A DNA stretch of 64,000 bases, taken from the NCBI RefSeq assembly GCF_003314995.1, contig NZ_QNRH01000002.1:558001-622000 (forward strand), in the 5' to 3' direction. Below the pieces are notes generated by a model that was not told where the DNA came from, made no database searches, and worked only from the letters and a program-made list of their open reading frames with translations. The stretch comes from Pseudochrobactrum asaccharolyticum. Lineage in GTDB: Bacteria > Pseudomonadota > Alphaproteobacteria > Rhizobiales > Rhizobiaceae. The position numbers were made by a program, and so were the translations under genes. Positions 56,605 to 64,000 of this stretch are shown piece after piece (positions within the stretch are counted from its first letter, which is position 1; each line of letters starts with the position of its first letter).

Positions 56605-57120
56605 TTACGCTTCGCTGTCTTTTGACAGACCAACGCGCAAATCAGATGCCTTGTAAATTGTTTCACCATCTGCTTTGAGCCAGCCGTCAGCTGTACCCAG
56701 AACAAGACGACCGCGCATAACGCGTTTGAAGTCGATGCCATATTCAAGCAGCTTGGTATGCGGACGCACCATGCCTTTAAACTTCACTTCGCCTGTGGAC
56801 AGCGCCATACCGCGGCCAGGCTCACCGAGCCAGCCGAGGAAAAAGCCTGTCAGCTGCCACATACCGTCAAGGCCAAGGCAGCCCGGCATGATCGGATTGC
56901 CCTGAAAATGGCAAGGGAAATACCAGTCATCCGGCTTCACATCATATTCAGCGCGGATAAAACCTTTACCGAATTCACCACCTGTTTCCGAAATTTCGGT
57001 AATACGGTGTACCATCAGCATCGGCGGCAGAGGCAGCTGGGCATTGCCCGGACCAAACATTTCACCGCGAGCGCAGCTGAGAAGCTCCTCATATCCGTAA
57101 CTTGACTTCTGCTCTGCCAT
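56605..57120 (-). CDS. fabA: 3-hydroxydecanoyl-ACP dehydratase/isomerase
   Basis: A 171-residue hot-dog-fold enzyme that introduces the double bond in unsaturated fatty-acid synthesis. Catalytic His71 and Asp85 lie in [21 protein letters not shown]. The Met at 57120 has TGGAG six bases upstream; a Met four codons earlier is less likely. It is divergent from irr, with a shared 357-base regulatory region. Confidence 0.95.
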   Translation of the reverse strand: MAEQKSSYGYEELLSCARGEMFGPGNAQLPLPPMLMVHRITEISETGGEFGKGFIRAEYDVKPDDWYFPCHFQGNPIMPGCLGLDGMWQLTGFFLGWLGEPGRGMALSTGEVKFKGMVRPHTKLLEYGIDFKRVMRGRLVLGTADGWLKADGETIYKASDLRVGLSKDSEA

Positions 57121-57477
57121 TACCGACTCCAATCATTTATCTGTCTGCTGTCTGGGCAACCTGAACGGACAGTACCGTCAGGCTCAGACAAATTCTATGC
57201 ACATCTCCGGAATGTGCTGCGCTTTAACCTTATCGGCTGCACCATCCGGAATTTAGCAGTCGCATCACACGGCCGCTTATGCGCTTGCGAAATGCTTTAA
57301 CACAGAGTGTTTCCCGCTGTAAAATACCTGCATGAAACTATTTGCCTGCCAAGATATACAGGAATAGCTATTGCCAGTCATTCGTTCAGCGCATATATCA
57401 ATCTTGTGACAGGATGGGCAACAGCCCTCAAGCATTAATTTTGAACCAATTTGTTTCAAGCTTCTGACAGGTCAGTG
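57121..57477. promoter_or_regulatory. Shared regulatory region between fabA and irr
   Basis: 357 bases with no credible gene between two divergent start codons. A near-palindrome, TTGAACCAATTTGTTTCAA (57441-57459, 16 of 19 bases symmetric), ends 18 bases before the irr ATG and may be an operator. No clear iron-control element (TTTAGAA-type) was seen. Confidence 0.4.
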
Positions 57478-57915
57478 ATGAATACTCATTCCTCCCATGC
57501 CAGCAACGCTTCGATTGAGGAGCGCCTTCGGGTCGCCGGTCTCAGACCGACGCGCCAGCGGGTTGCGCTTGCCAGCCTGATTTATGCTCACGGCGACCGC
57601 CACCTTTCAGCGGAAGAACTGCACGAAGAAGCAGTTTTTGCCTCTGTGCCGGTCTCTCTTGCCACAGTGTATAATACACTGCACCAGTTTACCGAAGCCG
57701 GTATGCTGCGCATTATTTCGGTCGAAGGATCGAAAACCTATTTCGACACCAATATTTCCGATCACCACCACTTCTTTGTTGAAGGTGAGAATATCGTCTT
57801 CGATATTCCTAATGGTGAAACCGGCCAGCCTATCGTCAGCAATCTGCCGAAAGCACCGGAAGGCATGGAAATCGTCAATGTTGATGTGATTGTGCGGTTA
57901 CGTCGTAAAGACTGA
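57478..57915 (+). CDS. irr: Iron response regulator Irr (Fur family)
   Basis: A 145-residue Fur-superfamily regulator. The winged helix (about 12-85) includes GLRPTRQRVALASLI and SVPVSLATVYNTLHQFTEAG; the heme-linked histidine cluster is His96-His97-His98 in ISDHHHFFVEGEN, a hallmark of Irr in Hyphomicrobiales. It lacks the N-terminal heme-regulatory motif of the Bradyrhizobium protein. It controls heme and iron genes under low iron. The ATG at 57478 follows AGG. Next to fabA, as in Brucella relatives. Confidence 0.93.
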   Translation: MNTHSSHASNASIEERLRVAGLRPTRQRVALASLIYAHGDRHLSAEELHEEAVFASVPVSLATVYNTLHQFTEAGMLRIISVEGSKTYFDTNISDHHHFFVEGENIVFDIPNGETGQPIVSNLPKAPEGMEIVNVDVIVRLRRKD

Positions 57916-57976
57916 CGCCATCAGACACCGGCACCGCACGGGTCAATGTAATTGTGCGATTGGCCGCAAAGACTGA
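57874..57976 (+). repeat. Partial duplication of the irr 3' end
   Basis: The last codons of irr (57874-57914, GTCAATG...GTAAAGACTGA) recur in altered form at 57942-57976 (GTCAATGTAATTGTGCG...GCAAAGACTGA). Both copies end in AAAGACTGA. The second lies just after the gene, before the plsC end. Confidence 0.7.
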
Positions 57977-57984
57977 TCTTCGCT

Positions 57985-58797
57985 TTATTGATCTTCTGAC
58001 GGGGTGATTTCGCGCCCCATCAGCGAGCTTTGCAACATCGTCGTCACACGCTCTTCCATAATACGCGCCAGTTCTTTGCGGCTGGTTTCTGCGCGCACAC
58101 TCATCGGCTCGCCAAAGCGGATTTCCACGTCAATCGCACCTTCTTTGAGAATACCCTTCAGATGCGGCATCAGCTGCACATCCCCCGGCCATGATGCAAT
58201 CGGCCGATGAAAACGCCCCATCGGCATACCATGAACACCGGTATAGGCAATGGAAACCGGTTGCACGATCACTTCCTCTGCGCCGGCCTCACGGATCACC
58301 GCATGGGCAGCACCAAATAAAGATGTTTTAAACGGCAGCACACGATTGCCGTCCGAGGTTGTACCTTCAGGAAACAGCACCATCGCATCCCCACCGGCTA
58401 AACGCAGGGCAATATCCGAGGCTTGCTGTGCAGTGCGCCCCTTTTTCTCACGTTCGACAAAGACTGTCCGCTGCAAAATTGCAAAAGTGCCGAATACCGG
58501 CCATTTACGCACTTCAGATTTGGCGATAAAGCAAACATTGGCCACGGAAGATAAAACGACAATATCGCTCCATGATACGTGATTGGCCACCAGCAGCAGC
58601 GGGCGATCCTGCACCATCTCCCCTTGCACTTTAACGCGAAATCCAAGCAGCCATGCTGCAATCCGATGGAAAAAGCGTGGCAAAGATTGCTGCCAGCCGA
58701 GCCGTGCCTTTACAAAAAGATATTGGAACGGCACCAGCGAGATGACGAGGCTGACAAATAAGCCCAGAATAACTGCGATGCGGATGACACCGATCAT
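57985..58797 (-). CDS. plsC: 1-acyl-sn-glycerol-3-phosphate acyltransferase
   Basis: A 270-residue membrane enzyme that makes phosphatidic acid from lysophosphatidic acid. The N-terminal membrane helix is at about 5-28; the catalytic NHxxxxD is His73 to Asp78 in ANHVSWSD, and FPEGTTS (142-148) binds the glycerol phosphate. The start overlaps the rimI-like stop by four bases. A lipid role fits the nearby fab genes, although they are on separate transcripts; an ornithine-lipid acyltransferase (OlsA type) is an alternative. Confidence 0.88.
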   Translation of the reverse strand: MIGVIRIAVILGLFVSLVISLVPFQYLFVKARLGWQQSLPRFFHRIAAWLLGFRVKVQGEMVQDRPLLLVANHVSWSDIVVLSSVANVCFIAKSEVRKWPVFGTFAILQRTVFVEREKKGRTAQQASDIALRLAGGDAMVLFPEGTTSDGNRVLPFKTSLFGAAHAVIREAGAEEVIVQPVSIAYTGVHGMPMGRFHRPIASWPGDVQLMPHLKGILKEGAIDVEIRFGEPMSVRAETSRKELARIMEERVTTMLQSSLMGREITPSEDQ

Positions 58798-59294
58798 GGC
58801 ACTCTGATCACTTCCGGAAATTGTTTGCGCAGCACCAGCGCATTGCTACGCCCCTGGCCGGTTTCATAATAACCGGCACGATTACCGACCTGCATAAAGC
58901 CTAAGCGGCGATACAGTGCCTGAGCGGCCACATTGCTCTCATCAACCTCAAGAAACAGGCTTTCCGCCCGCTCATGATGGAGATGACGCAACACACCCTC
59001 CATCAGATCACGACCGATACCACGACGCTGAAAGGCCGACGATACCGCAATAGTCAGAATTTCCGCTTCACCGGCCACCAGCCGTGCAAGCACAAAACCG
59101 GCACTCTGGGCAGGCTTACCAACAGGACGGGCAATAAAACCGAAAATATTACCTTGCGAGAGCATACCCGCAAAATCTTCCTCGCTCCATGCATGATGAA
59201 AAGCAGGCGCATGAAGCTCGGCAAGCTCAGCACAGTGATCCTGCGCCAGCCCCTCCAAAACAAAACTCTGCCGCGAGAAAGGAAAACTGATCAT
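58794..59294 (-). CDS. rimI: Ribosomal-protein-alanine N-acetyltransferase (RimI type)
   Basis: A 166-residue GNAT enzyme. The acetyl-CoA loop is AFQRRGIGRDLMEGVLRHLH, followed by LEVDESNVAAQALYRRLGF typical of RimI. It would acetylate the N-terminal Ala of S18, though other substrates are possible. It is coupled to tsaB upstream and plsC downstream by four-base overlaps; tsaB-rimI is a widely conserved pair. Confidence 0.88.
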   Translation of the reverse strand: MISFPFSRQSFVLEGLAQDHCAELAELHAPAFHHAWSEEDFAGMLSQGNIFGFIARPVGKPAQSAGFVLARLVAGEAEILTIAVSSAFQRRGIGRDLMEGVLRHLHHERAESLFLEVDESNVAAQALYRRLGFMQVGNRAGYYETGQGRSNALVLRKQFPEVIRVP

Positions 59295-60061
59295 CCGCGT
59301 TCCTGTTCTGCTTGCTGGCGAGGCGGTTCACTCATTTGCCCGTCAGCAAGCTGGCGAGGTAGTTCATCCAATTGCCCGCCAGCAAGCTGGCGTGGCAGTG
59401 CAAATCCGGCCTGCGGCTTCACATCCGGCCCGCGCATATAAAGCGGCTCCGGTGGATTGCCCGCTTCACGCAATGCCGCAAGCCGTGCAAATGTGCCGAT
59501 AGATGCATGGGCAGAGGCGCTGATAATCCGGCGTTCGCCACCCTCCGCTACCTGCAATTGGGCAGCACCACTGCCGGCCAATGCATAATCTGCTCCGAGT
59601 TGCTGCAAAACCGGCAGCAGCTCTGCCTCATTACCGGCCAAAGGTATGGTTGAAGCTTGTCCCTGTGCATCAAAGCCCTGCGCATAGATATCACCGCGAT
59701 AGGCGGACAATGCGATCACAACAGGCTGCGCCGGTGCAAAAACCTGCATCTCATGGCTCAGCGCCTCAAAACCGCTGACGCCGATCACCGGACAAGACAG
59801 TGCCAGACCGAAGCCGCGCGCAGCTGAAACGCCAACACGCACACCGGTAAAAGAACCGGGGCCGATATTAACGGCAATCCGCGTCACATCACTGCGCATA
59901 ATTTTTGCTGCCTCAAAACATTGTGTAATATAATCCAGCAGCAATTCCGCATGGCCTTTGCCAATGTCATGACTGACCTCAGCAAGAACCTGCTGTGTCT
60001 GCGGATCATAGAGGGCAGCAGCGCACATGCTGCCGGCAGTATCGAGGGCAAGTATCGTCAT
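59291..60061 (-). CDS. tsaB: tRNA threonylcarbamoyladenosine synthesis protein TsaB
   Basis: A 256-residue ASKHA-fold protein that supports TsaD in making t6A37 in ANN-decoding tRNAs. N-terminus MTILALDTAGSMCAAALYD; the core motif is NIGPGSFTGVRVGVSAARG. The C-terminal roughly 35 residues are a 12-residue repeat (LPRQLAGGQLDE, LPRQLADGQMSE, then a partial unit), encoded by a 36-base tandem repeat; this tail looks lineage-specific. It is coupled to rimI by overlap. Confidence 0.92.
   Translation of the reverse strand: MTILALDTAGSMCAAALYDPQTQQVLAEVSHDIGKGHAELLLDYITQCFEAAKIMRSDVTRIAVNIGPGSFTGVRVGVSAARGFGLALSCPVIGVSGFEALSHEMQVFAPAQPVVIALSAYRGDIYAQGFDAQGQASTIPLAGNEAELLPVLQQLGADYALAGSGAAQLQVAEGGERRIISASAHASIGTFARLAALREAGNPPEPLYMRGPDVKPQAGFALPRQLAGGQLDELPRQLADGQMSEPPRQQAEQERG
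59311..59400 (-). repeat. 36-base tandem repeat in the tsaB 3' end
   Basis: Two full 36-base units (59311-59346 and 59347-59382) and a half unit (59383-59400), all in frame, share the core AAGCTGGCGAGG. Unit length is a multiple of three, so copy-number change keeps the frame. Confidence 0.8.
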
Positions 60062-60332
60062 AGTTTACGACCTAAAGCAGATTACGAACATCGGCAAGTA
60101 CAGGCAGTGCCGTGGTGTTCAATTTTCATGCCGGAATAATTTTAAATAACACGCTATCTTTTGCATAAACAAACATAATATTCGAGCTAAGCCCTTTAAA
60201 TGACTGAGAACAACCCTACCTTTATAATGTGATCTTCATAACTGTATCTGCTGCGTCCGGTTTCTTGTGACGCCCTCTCCGGCAGTCTCCCAGACAAACG
60301 CAATGTTTGTCCTCATAAAGAAGGAAATCATA

Positions 60333-60830
60333 ATGTCTGCGTCTAAGCTTAAAAATCATCCGACCAAAAACAATCTGCCTACCAATGCCAAAACTACGGT
60401 TATTGCCCTGCTGAATAAAAATCTGGCTGCGATCATTGATCTTGCGCTGATCACCAAGCAGGCGCATTGGAACCTCAAAGGTATTCAGTTCATTGCGGTT
60501 CATGAAATGCTGGATGGTTTCCGCACCGAGCTTGATGACCATTCCGATACAATTGCAGAACGCGCTGTTCAGCTTGGCGGCACTGCATTGGGCACAACCC
60601 AGACCGTTGCGGAATCCACCATCCTCAAGCCTTATCCGGAAGATATCTACGCTATCAAAGACCATCTCCATGCGCTGATCGATCATTATGGCGCTGTCGC
60701 CAATCTGGTGCGCCAGTCGATTAAAGATGCTGCTGAAGCCGGTGATGATGACAGTGCGGATATTTTCACCACCGCCTCGCGCAGCCTTGATAAAGCGCTG
60801 TGGTTCCTTGAAGCCCATGTTCAGGAATAA
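60333..60830 (+). CDS. dps: Dps-family DNA-binding ferritin
   Basis: A 165-residue miniferritin that stores iron and shields DNA from peroxide. Ferroxidase residues are His45, His57, Asp61, Asp72 and Glu76, at E. coli Dps spacing. The Lys-rich N-terminal tail (residues 5-20) could bind DNA. The Met at 60333 has AAGGAA upstream; a longer reading from 60267 is not supported. It stands alone, ends in a strong terminator and shares the iron theme with nearby irr. Confidence 0.94.
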   Translation: MSASKLKNHPTKNNLPTNAKTTVIALLNKNLAAIIDLALITKQAHWNLKGIQFIAVHEMLDGFRTELDDHSDTIAERAVQLGGTALGTTQTVAESTILKPYPEDIYAIKDHLHALIDHYGAVANLVRQSIKDAAEAGDDDSADIFTTASRSLDKALWFLEAHVQE

Positions 60831-60852
60831 TTTCAGGCTTTGCAGCTAATTG

Positions 60853-60888
60853 AAAACGCCGCCGCTACAAACCGGCGGCGTTTTTTTA
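60853..60888. terminator. dps terminator, bidirectional
   Basis: ACGCCGCCG/CGGCGGCGT stem with an eight-base loop, flanked by AAAA and TTTTTTT. It also follows the minus-strand serine hydrolase gene. Confidence 0.93.
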
Positions 60889-60889
60889 T

Positions 60890-62107
60890 TCATAATGTAT
60901 CGGCAATTGCCTGCAATGCGATGATGCTCTCATCCTTCATTTGCTGGCCGGTCTTGTTATAATCGGCATAGGCGGAGGTTTTAGCGATCACCACTTTGCG
61001 CTGCGGGTTGACGTAAATGAACTGCCCGTAAATGCCGACCGCAACGAAATCGCCCTGCGGCTTGCCCGGAATCCACCATTGATAGCCATAACCCAGCGGC
61101 TTACCGGCTTGCGGATCATCACGCCCCGGCATCAGATAAGGCGCATCCGGTGTTACGGAATCATGCACCCATTGTGCCGGCACCAGTTGCTCACCTTTGA
61201 AATTGCGCCCTTCATTCATATAGAGCAAACCAAAACGGGCATAATCGCGCAGCACTGCATTCAAACCACCGGCAGCAACCACATCGCCACGGGCATCGGC
61301 CAGCCAATAGGCATCGGCTTCAGCGCCCAGACGCGACCATAATTTTTCACGGAAATATTGCACAAAAGGTTTGCCCGTCGCGCCCTCCAGCACCATGGCC
61401 AGCACCTGCGTATCCGCTGATACATAGACATTCTGCGTCCCCTGCGGGCGCACATTTTTAAGATGAGCGGTGAAATCTTTCACTGATCCGGTCAAAATCT
61501 GGATGATGTAATGCACGATATCCGATGACAGATCGCCGTAATTCTCATTAAAACCAATACCTGACGACATTTGCAGCACATTTTTGACGGTAACGCCTTT
61601 ATAGCCGCCTTCGCTCAGTTCCGGCGCATAGCGGTCAACCGTTTCATCCAGCCGGATCAGCCCGTCGCGCACAGCATTGCCGACCAGAAAAGATATAGTT
61701 GACTTGGACATCGACATAGCAATGGACTGGGTTGCTGCCGTATTACCGCGCTCATATTGTTCGTGAAGAACCACGCCGTCTTTCAGTACGATAAAACCGG
61801 TGGTCTGGGTTTTATCAAGCCAGTCGGTAACGCGTCTGGTTTCGCCCTGATAGACATAGGTTTCCGGCAATGGTTGCTCCCGATAGGGCAGCGGGCTGAT
61901 CTCGTCCTCATGCGGCACGCGGATTGACGGATAGATTTTATAAAGCGAACGGAAATTCTGATCGATCACATCCGGTTTAAATGTCTGGGCATATTGATAC
62001 ACCGCATAATATTCGTGAATTTTCTTGCGGTAGATAACACCAAGCACCGCCGCCGCTATGAGAACAAGAAGAAGCACTTTCCAGAAAATCCGCCAAACTC
62101 TGCTCAT
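60890..62107 (-). CDS. Beta-lactamase-fold serine hydrolase
   Basis: A 405-residue protein anchored by an N-terminal membrane helix (about 8-27). The SxxK motif is Ser132-Met-Ser-Lys135 in AMSMSKSTISFLVG, and DYARFGLLYMNEG and GYGYQWWIPG are later family landmarks. It resembles esterases and 6-aminohexanoate-dimer-hydrolase-like members of class C/EstB rather than true antibiotic beta-lactamases. The substrate is unknown. The Met at 62107 follows GGAGGAG; the longer reading from 62185 is not supported. Confidence 0.82.
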   Translation of the reverse strand: MSRVWRIFWKVLLLVLIAAAVLGVIYRKKIHEYYAVYQYAQTFKPDVIDQNFRSLYKIYPSIRVPHEDEISPLPYREQPLPETYVYQGETRRVTDWLDKTQTTGFIVLKDGVVLHEQYERGNTAATQSIAMSMSKSTISFLVGNAVRDGLIRLDETVDRYAPELSEGGYKGVTVKNVLQMSSGIGFNENYGDLSSDIVHYIIQILTGSVKDFTAHLKNVRPQGTQNVYVSADTQVLAMVLEGATGKPFVQYFREKLWSRLGAEADAYWLADARGDVVAAGGLNAVLRDYARFGLLYMNEGRNFKGEQLVPAQWVHDSVTPDAPYLMPGRDDPQAGKPLGYGYQWWIPGKPQGDFVAVGIYGQFIYVNPQRKVVIAKTSAYADYNKTGQQMKDESIIALQAIADTL

Positions 62108-62276
62108 GCCTTTACTCCTCCGGTGTTGGTACCTGCTTTCGGGAAGCATGCCCCAAACTGTAAAAAGCACAAGGGCTGACGACAAGCCTCAATATCGCCT
62201 GCTATTTTGCAGAAAGCCGCCGCCTGTTTTCCAACAAGCAGCGGCTTCCTTGTTTCTATAATTATCGCAGCAGCTA

Positions 62277-63542
62277 TCAGGCGACCCATTCGCCTTTACG
62301 CATGACCGGCACGGAGGTGCCATCCTGTGCAATGCCATCAACATCAATCTTATCGGAACCGATCATCCAGTCGATATGGATAAAGCTTTTATTGCCGCCC
62401 TGTGCAGCAATCTGTTCCGGTGTGAGATCGGCACCATTAACAAAACATTTGGAATAGCACTGACCAAGCGCAATATGGCTGGCTGCATTTTCATCAAACA
62501 GCGTGTTGTAGAACAGCAGACCACTCTGAGAAATTGGTGAAGAATGCGGCACCAATGCTACTTCACCCAGACGGCGGGCACCTTCATCCGTATCCAGTAC
62601 CTTATTCAGCACTGCCTCGCCTTTGCTGGCTTTGGCTTCAACAATGCGGCCACCTTCAAAACGCACACGAATATCATCAATGATCGTGCCCTGATGCGAC
62701 AGCGGTTTGGTGCTGGAAACAGTGCCTTCCACGCGCAGAGCATGTGGCGTAGTAAACACTTCTTCTGTCGGAATATTCGGATTGCAGGTAATACCGTTTT
62801 TAGCCGTCGATGCGCCGCCATGCCATTCATGACCATCGGCCAGCCCGACGGTCAGATCCGTATCCGGTCCGGTGAAATGAAGTGAGCGGAAATTGCGCTC
62901 ATTGAGGATTTTGGTGCGCTTACGCAATTGCGCATTATGCTCTGCCCATGCGCTAACCGGATCAGCATTAGTGACACGCGATGCGGCAAAAATTGCTTCA
63001 GCCAGCTTATGGGTTGCAACTTCCGGCGTATCATCCGGAAACACCAGTTTTGCCCAGGACGGGTTCGGATAAGACACGATATTCCAGTTAATGTCGAAAC
63101 CGGCGATCTTTTCCAGCGCAGGCTGATAGGCCATCGACAAAGCTTTATTGGCACGGGCAACCTTACCGGCATCCTGTGCAGAGAGCAGCATCGGATTATC
63201 ACCGGTAATGGCCAGACGCGCGGCACCGTTTTCATAGGCTTTTGCCATGCCCTGATAGAGCCAGTCGCTGGCATGATCAAAGCTTTCATCCGGAGCATAT
63301 TGGAAGCGCGACAGCGCCATGTCTTCATCGGAGAAAAACGGCGTCACCAGTCCGGCGCCGGCTTTATAGGCATGCTCAGCAATGCGCCGTACCAGCGGCA
63401 ATGCAATCACCGGTGCGGTAATCACCAGATCCTGTCCCTTACGCAATTGCAGGCCGACTTTAACCGCAACCTCTGCCAGCTTGTCCAGTTTAACCGGATC
63501 GATCACCGCATCCGCATGATTATTTTGGCTGAAATCTGACAT
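62277..63542 (-). CDS. M29-family aminopeptidase
   Basis: A 421-residue thermophilic-type metallo-aminopeptidase (AmpS/PepS family). The N-terminal half has ENGAARLAITGDNP. The C-terminal half carries metal-ligand regions FTGPDTDLTVGL, CNPNIPTEEVFTTP and IGLGQ/HIALGQCYSK-like segments with HIDWMIGSD near the end. The Met at 63542 has GGAG seven bases upstream; a longer reading from 63644 is doubtful. It is cytoplasmic and probably releases N-terminal residues in peptide turnover. Confidence 0.88.
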   Translation of the reverse strand: MSDFSQNNHADAVIDPVKLDKLAEVAVKVGLQLRKGQDLVITAPVIALPLVRRIAEHAYKAGAGLVTPFFSDEDMALSRFQYAPDESFDHASDWLYQGMAKAYENGAARLAITGDNPMLLSAQDAGKVARANKALSMAYQPALEKIAGFDINWNIVSYPNPSWAKLVFPDDTPEVATHKLAEAIFAASRVTNADPVSAWAEHNAQLRKRTKILNERNFRSLHFTGPDTDLTVGLADGHEWHGGASTAKNGITCNPNIPTEEVFTTPHALRVEGTVSSTKPLSHQGTIIDDIRVRFEGGRIVEAKASKGEAVLNKVLDTDEGARRLGEVALVPHSSPISQSGLLFYNTLFDENAASHIALGQCYSKCFVNGADLTPEQIAAQGGNKSFIHIDWMIGSDKIDVDGIAQDGTSVPVMRKGEWVA

Positions 63543-63699
63543 CAACATACTCCGCTTATTTTCATTCATCATCACAGATACTCCTGCCAATCCGATCCGA
63601 CCAGCCCTCACCTGCAGGATTTTTAATATGTTGTTTGTAGCCACGCCCGCTAATCAGCGCTAACATGTCAAATGAAGTCATATTTATCGGAACACACCC

Positions 63700-63978
63700 A
63701 TGAGCCGAAACATCACATCATTGCGAAAACTGAGCCTTGTTGCAGGGCTGTTTGCCATCACTCTGGCAGGCTGCACCACGCTGACACCTGAGCAACAGCG
63801 TGCAGAAGACGAAAAAACCTGTCTGAGCTATGGTTTCAAACCAAAATCTGAGGCCATGTCCAATTGTCTGCTGCAAATTCATCTGGATCGCCGCGCAGAC
63901 ATCCGCGCCTGGCAGAATGACCGGCCGCAATTCTCCACACCAATGGTTATTTATCAGCCTGTGATTGTGCCGCGCTAA
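63700..63978 (+). CDS. Small predicted lipoprotein
   Basis: A 92-residue protein with a lipoprotein signal (KLSLVAGLFAITLAGC; Cys25 lipidated). The rest contains two more Cys (CLSYGFKPKSEAMSNC), spaced as in small alphaproteobacterial lipoproteins, and a Pro-rich C-terminus (VIYQPVIVPR). Function unknown. It diverges from the M29 aminopeptidase. Confidence 0.78.
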   Translation: MSRNITSLRKLSLVAGLFAITLAGCTTLTPEQQRAEDEKTCLSYGFKPKSEAMSNCLLQIHLDRRADIRAWQNDRPQFSTPMVIYQPVIVPR

Positions 63979-64000
63979 TCATCGTATCATACAAAAAAGC

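Overview
The window is a piece of bacterial chromosome from an alphaproteobacterium of the order Hyphomicrobiales (Rhizobiales), most likely Brucellaceae or a close relative. The evidence is the conserved gene blocks (rpsT-dnaA-dnaN-recF; miaB-phoH-ybeY-corC-lnt-XRE-metK-trmB-rimP-nusA-ylxR-infB-rbfA-truB-rpsO-pnp; fabI-fabB-fabA next to irr), Brucella/Rhizobium-like protein sequences and the AGAGC-bounded intergenic repeats common in this order. Base composition looks close to 50 % GC by eye, lower than Brucella or Rhizobium, so a Pseudochrobactrum-like genome is possible; this is inference, not a computed assignment. No rRNA, tRNA, IS element, phage or CRISPR array was seen.

Layout. 1-1.9 kb: the end of a YejF-type dual ABC ATPase and a hydroxypyruvate reductase. 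1.9-6.2 kb (minus strand): a two-subunit aconitase X enzyme, a GNAT acetyltransferase, a MoeB/ThiF-like adenylyltransferase and recF. 6.2-10.4 kb: dnaN and dnaA, then a 950-base AT-rich gap with a perfect CtrA-type box, then rpsT. 10.6-13.6 kb: enoyl-CoA hydratase, mutM and deoB. 13.7-25.2 kb: a Tad/Flp pilus island, with two TadE/G-type pseudopilins and a small CpaC-N-like protein on the minus strand, cpaA, then cpaB-C-D-E-F-tadB-tadC on the plus strand and a TadD-like TPR lipoprotein on the minus strand. cpaB carries an in-frame TAG codon and no flp pilin gene is present here. 25.4-32.1 kb: leucyl aminopeptidase, a MarR regulator coupled to an NlpC/P60 hydrolase, a divergent tetR-tetA pair with two palindromic operators, a second 2-hydroxyacid dehydrogenase and an SH3-domain secreted protein.

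32.2-52.8 kb is an almost unbroken plus-strand housekeeping run: tRNA modification (miaB), PhoH, YbeY, CorC, apolipoprotein N-acyltransferase, an XRE regulator, metK, trmB and the transcription/translation block rimP-nusA-ylxR-infB-rbfA-truB-rpsO-pnp. A strong promoter and an attenuator-like hairpin lie ahead of rimP. 52.8-64 kb holds a small Cys-rich protein, rsmC, the fatty-acid genes fabI-fabB-fabA, the iron regulator irr, plsC-rimI-tsaB, dps, a beta-lactamase-fold serine hydrolase, an M29 aminopeptidase and a small lipoprotein.

The window is mostly conserved core genome, and I do not see a convincing new multi-gene system. The most notable points are the amber codon in cpaB, the chromosomal tetracycline-efflux-type pair with well-preserved operators, the attenuator-like rimP leader, a structured leader before metK, the 36-base tandem repeat at the end of tsaB, the partial duplication of the irr 3' end, and a family of palindromic intergenic repeats.
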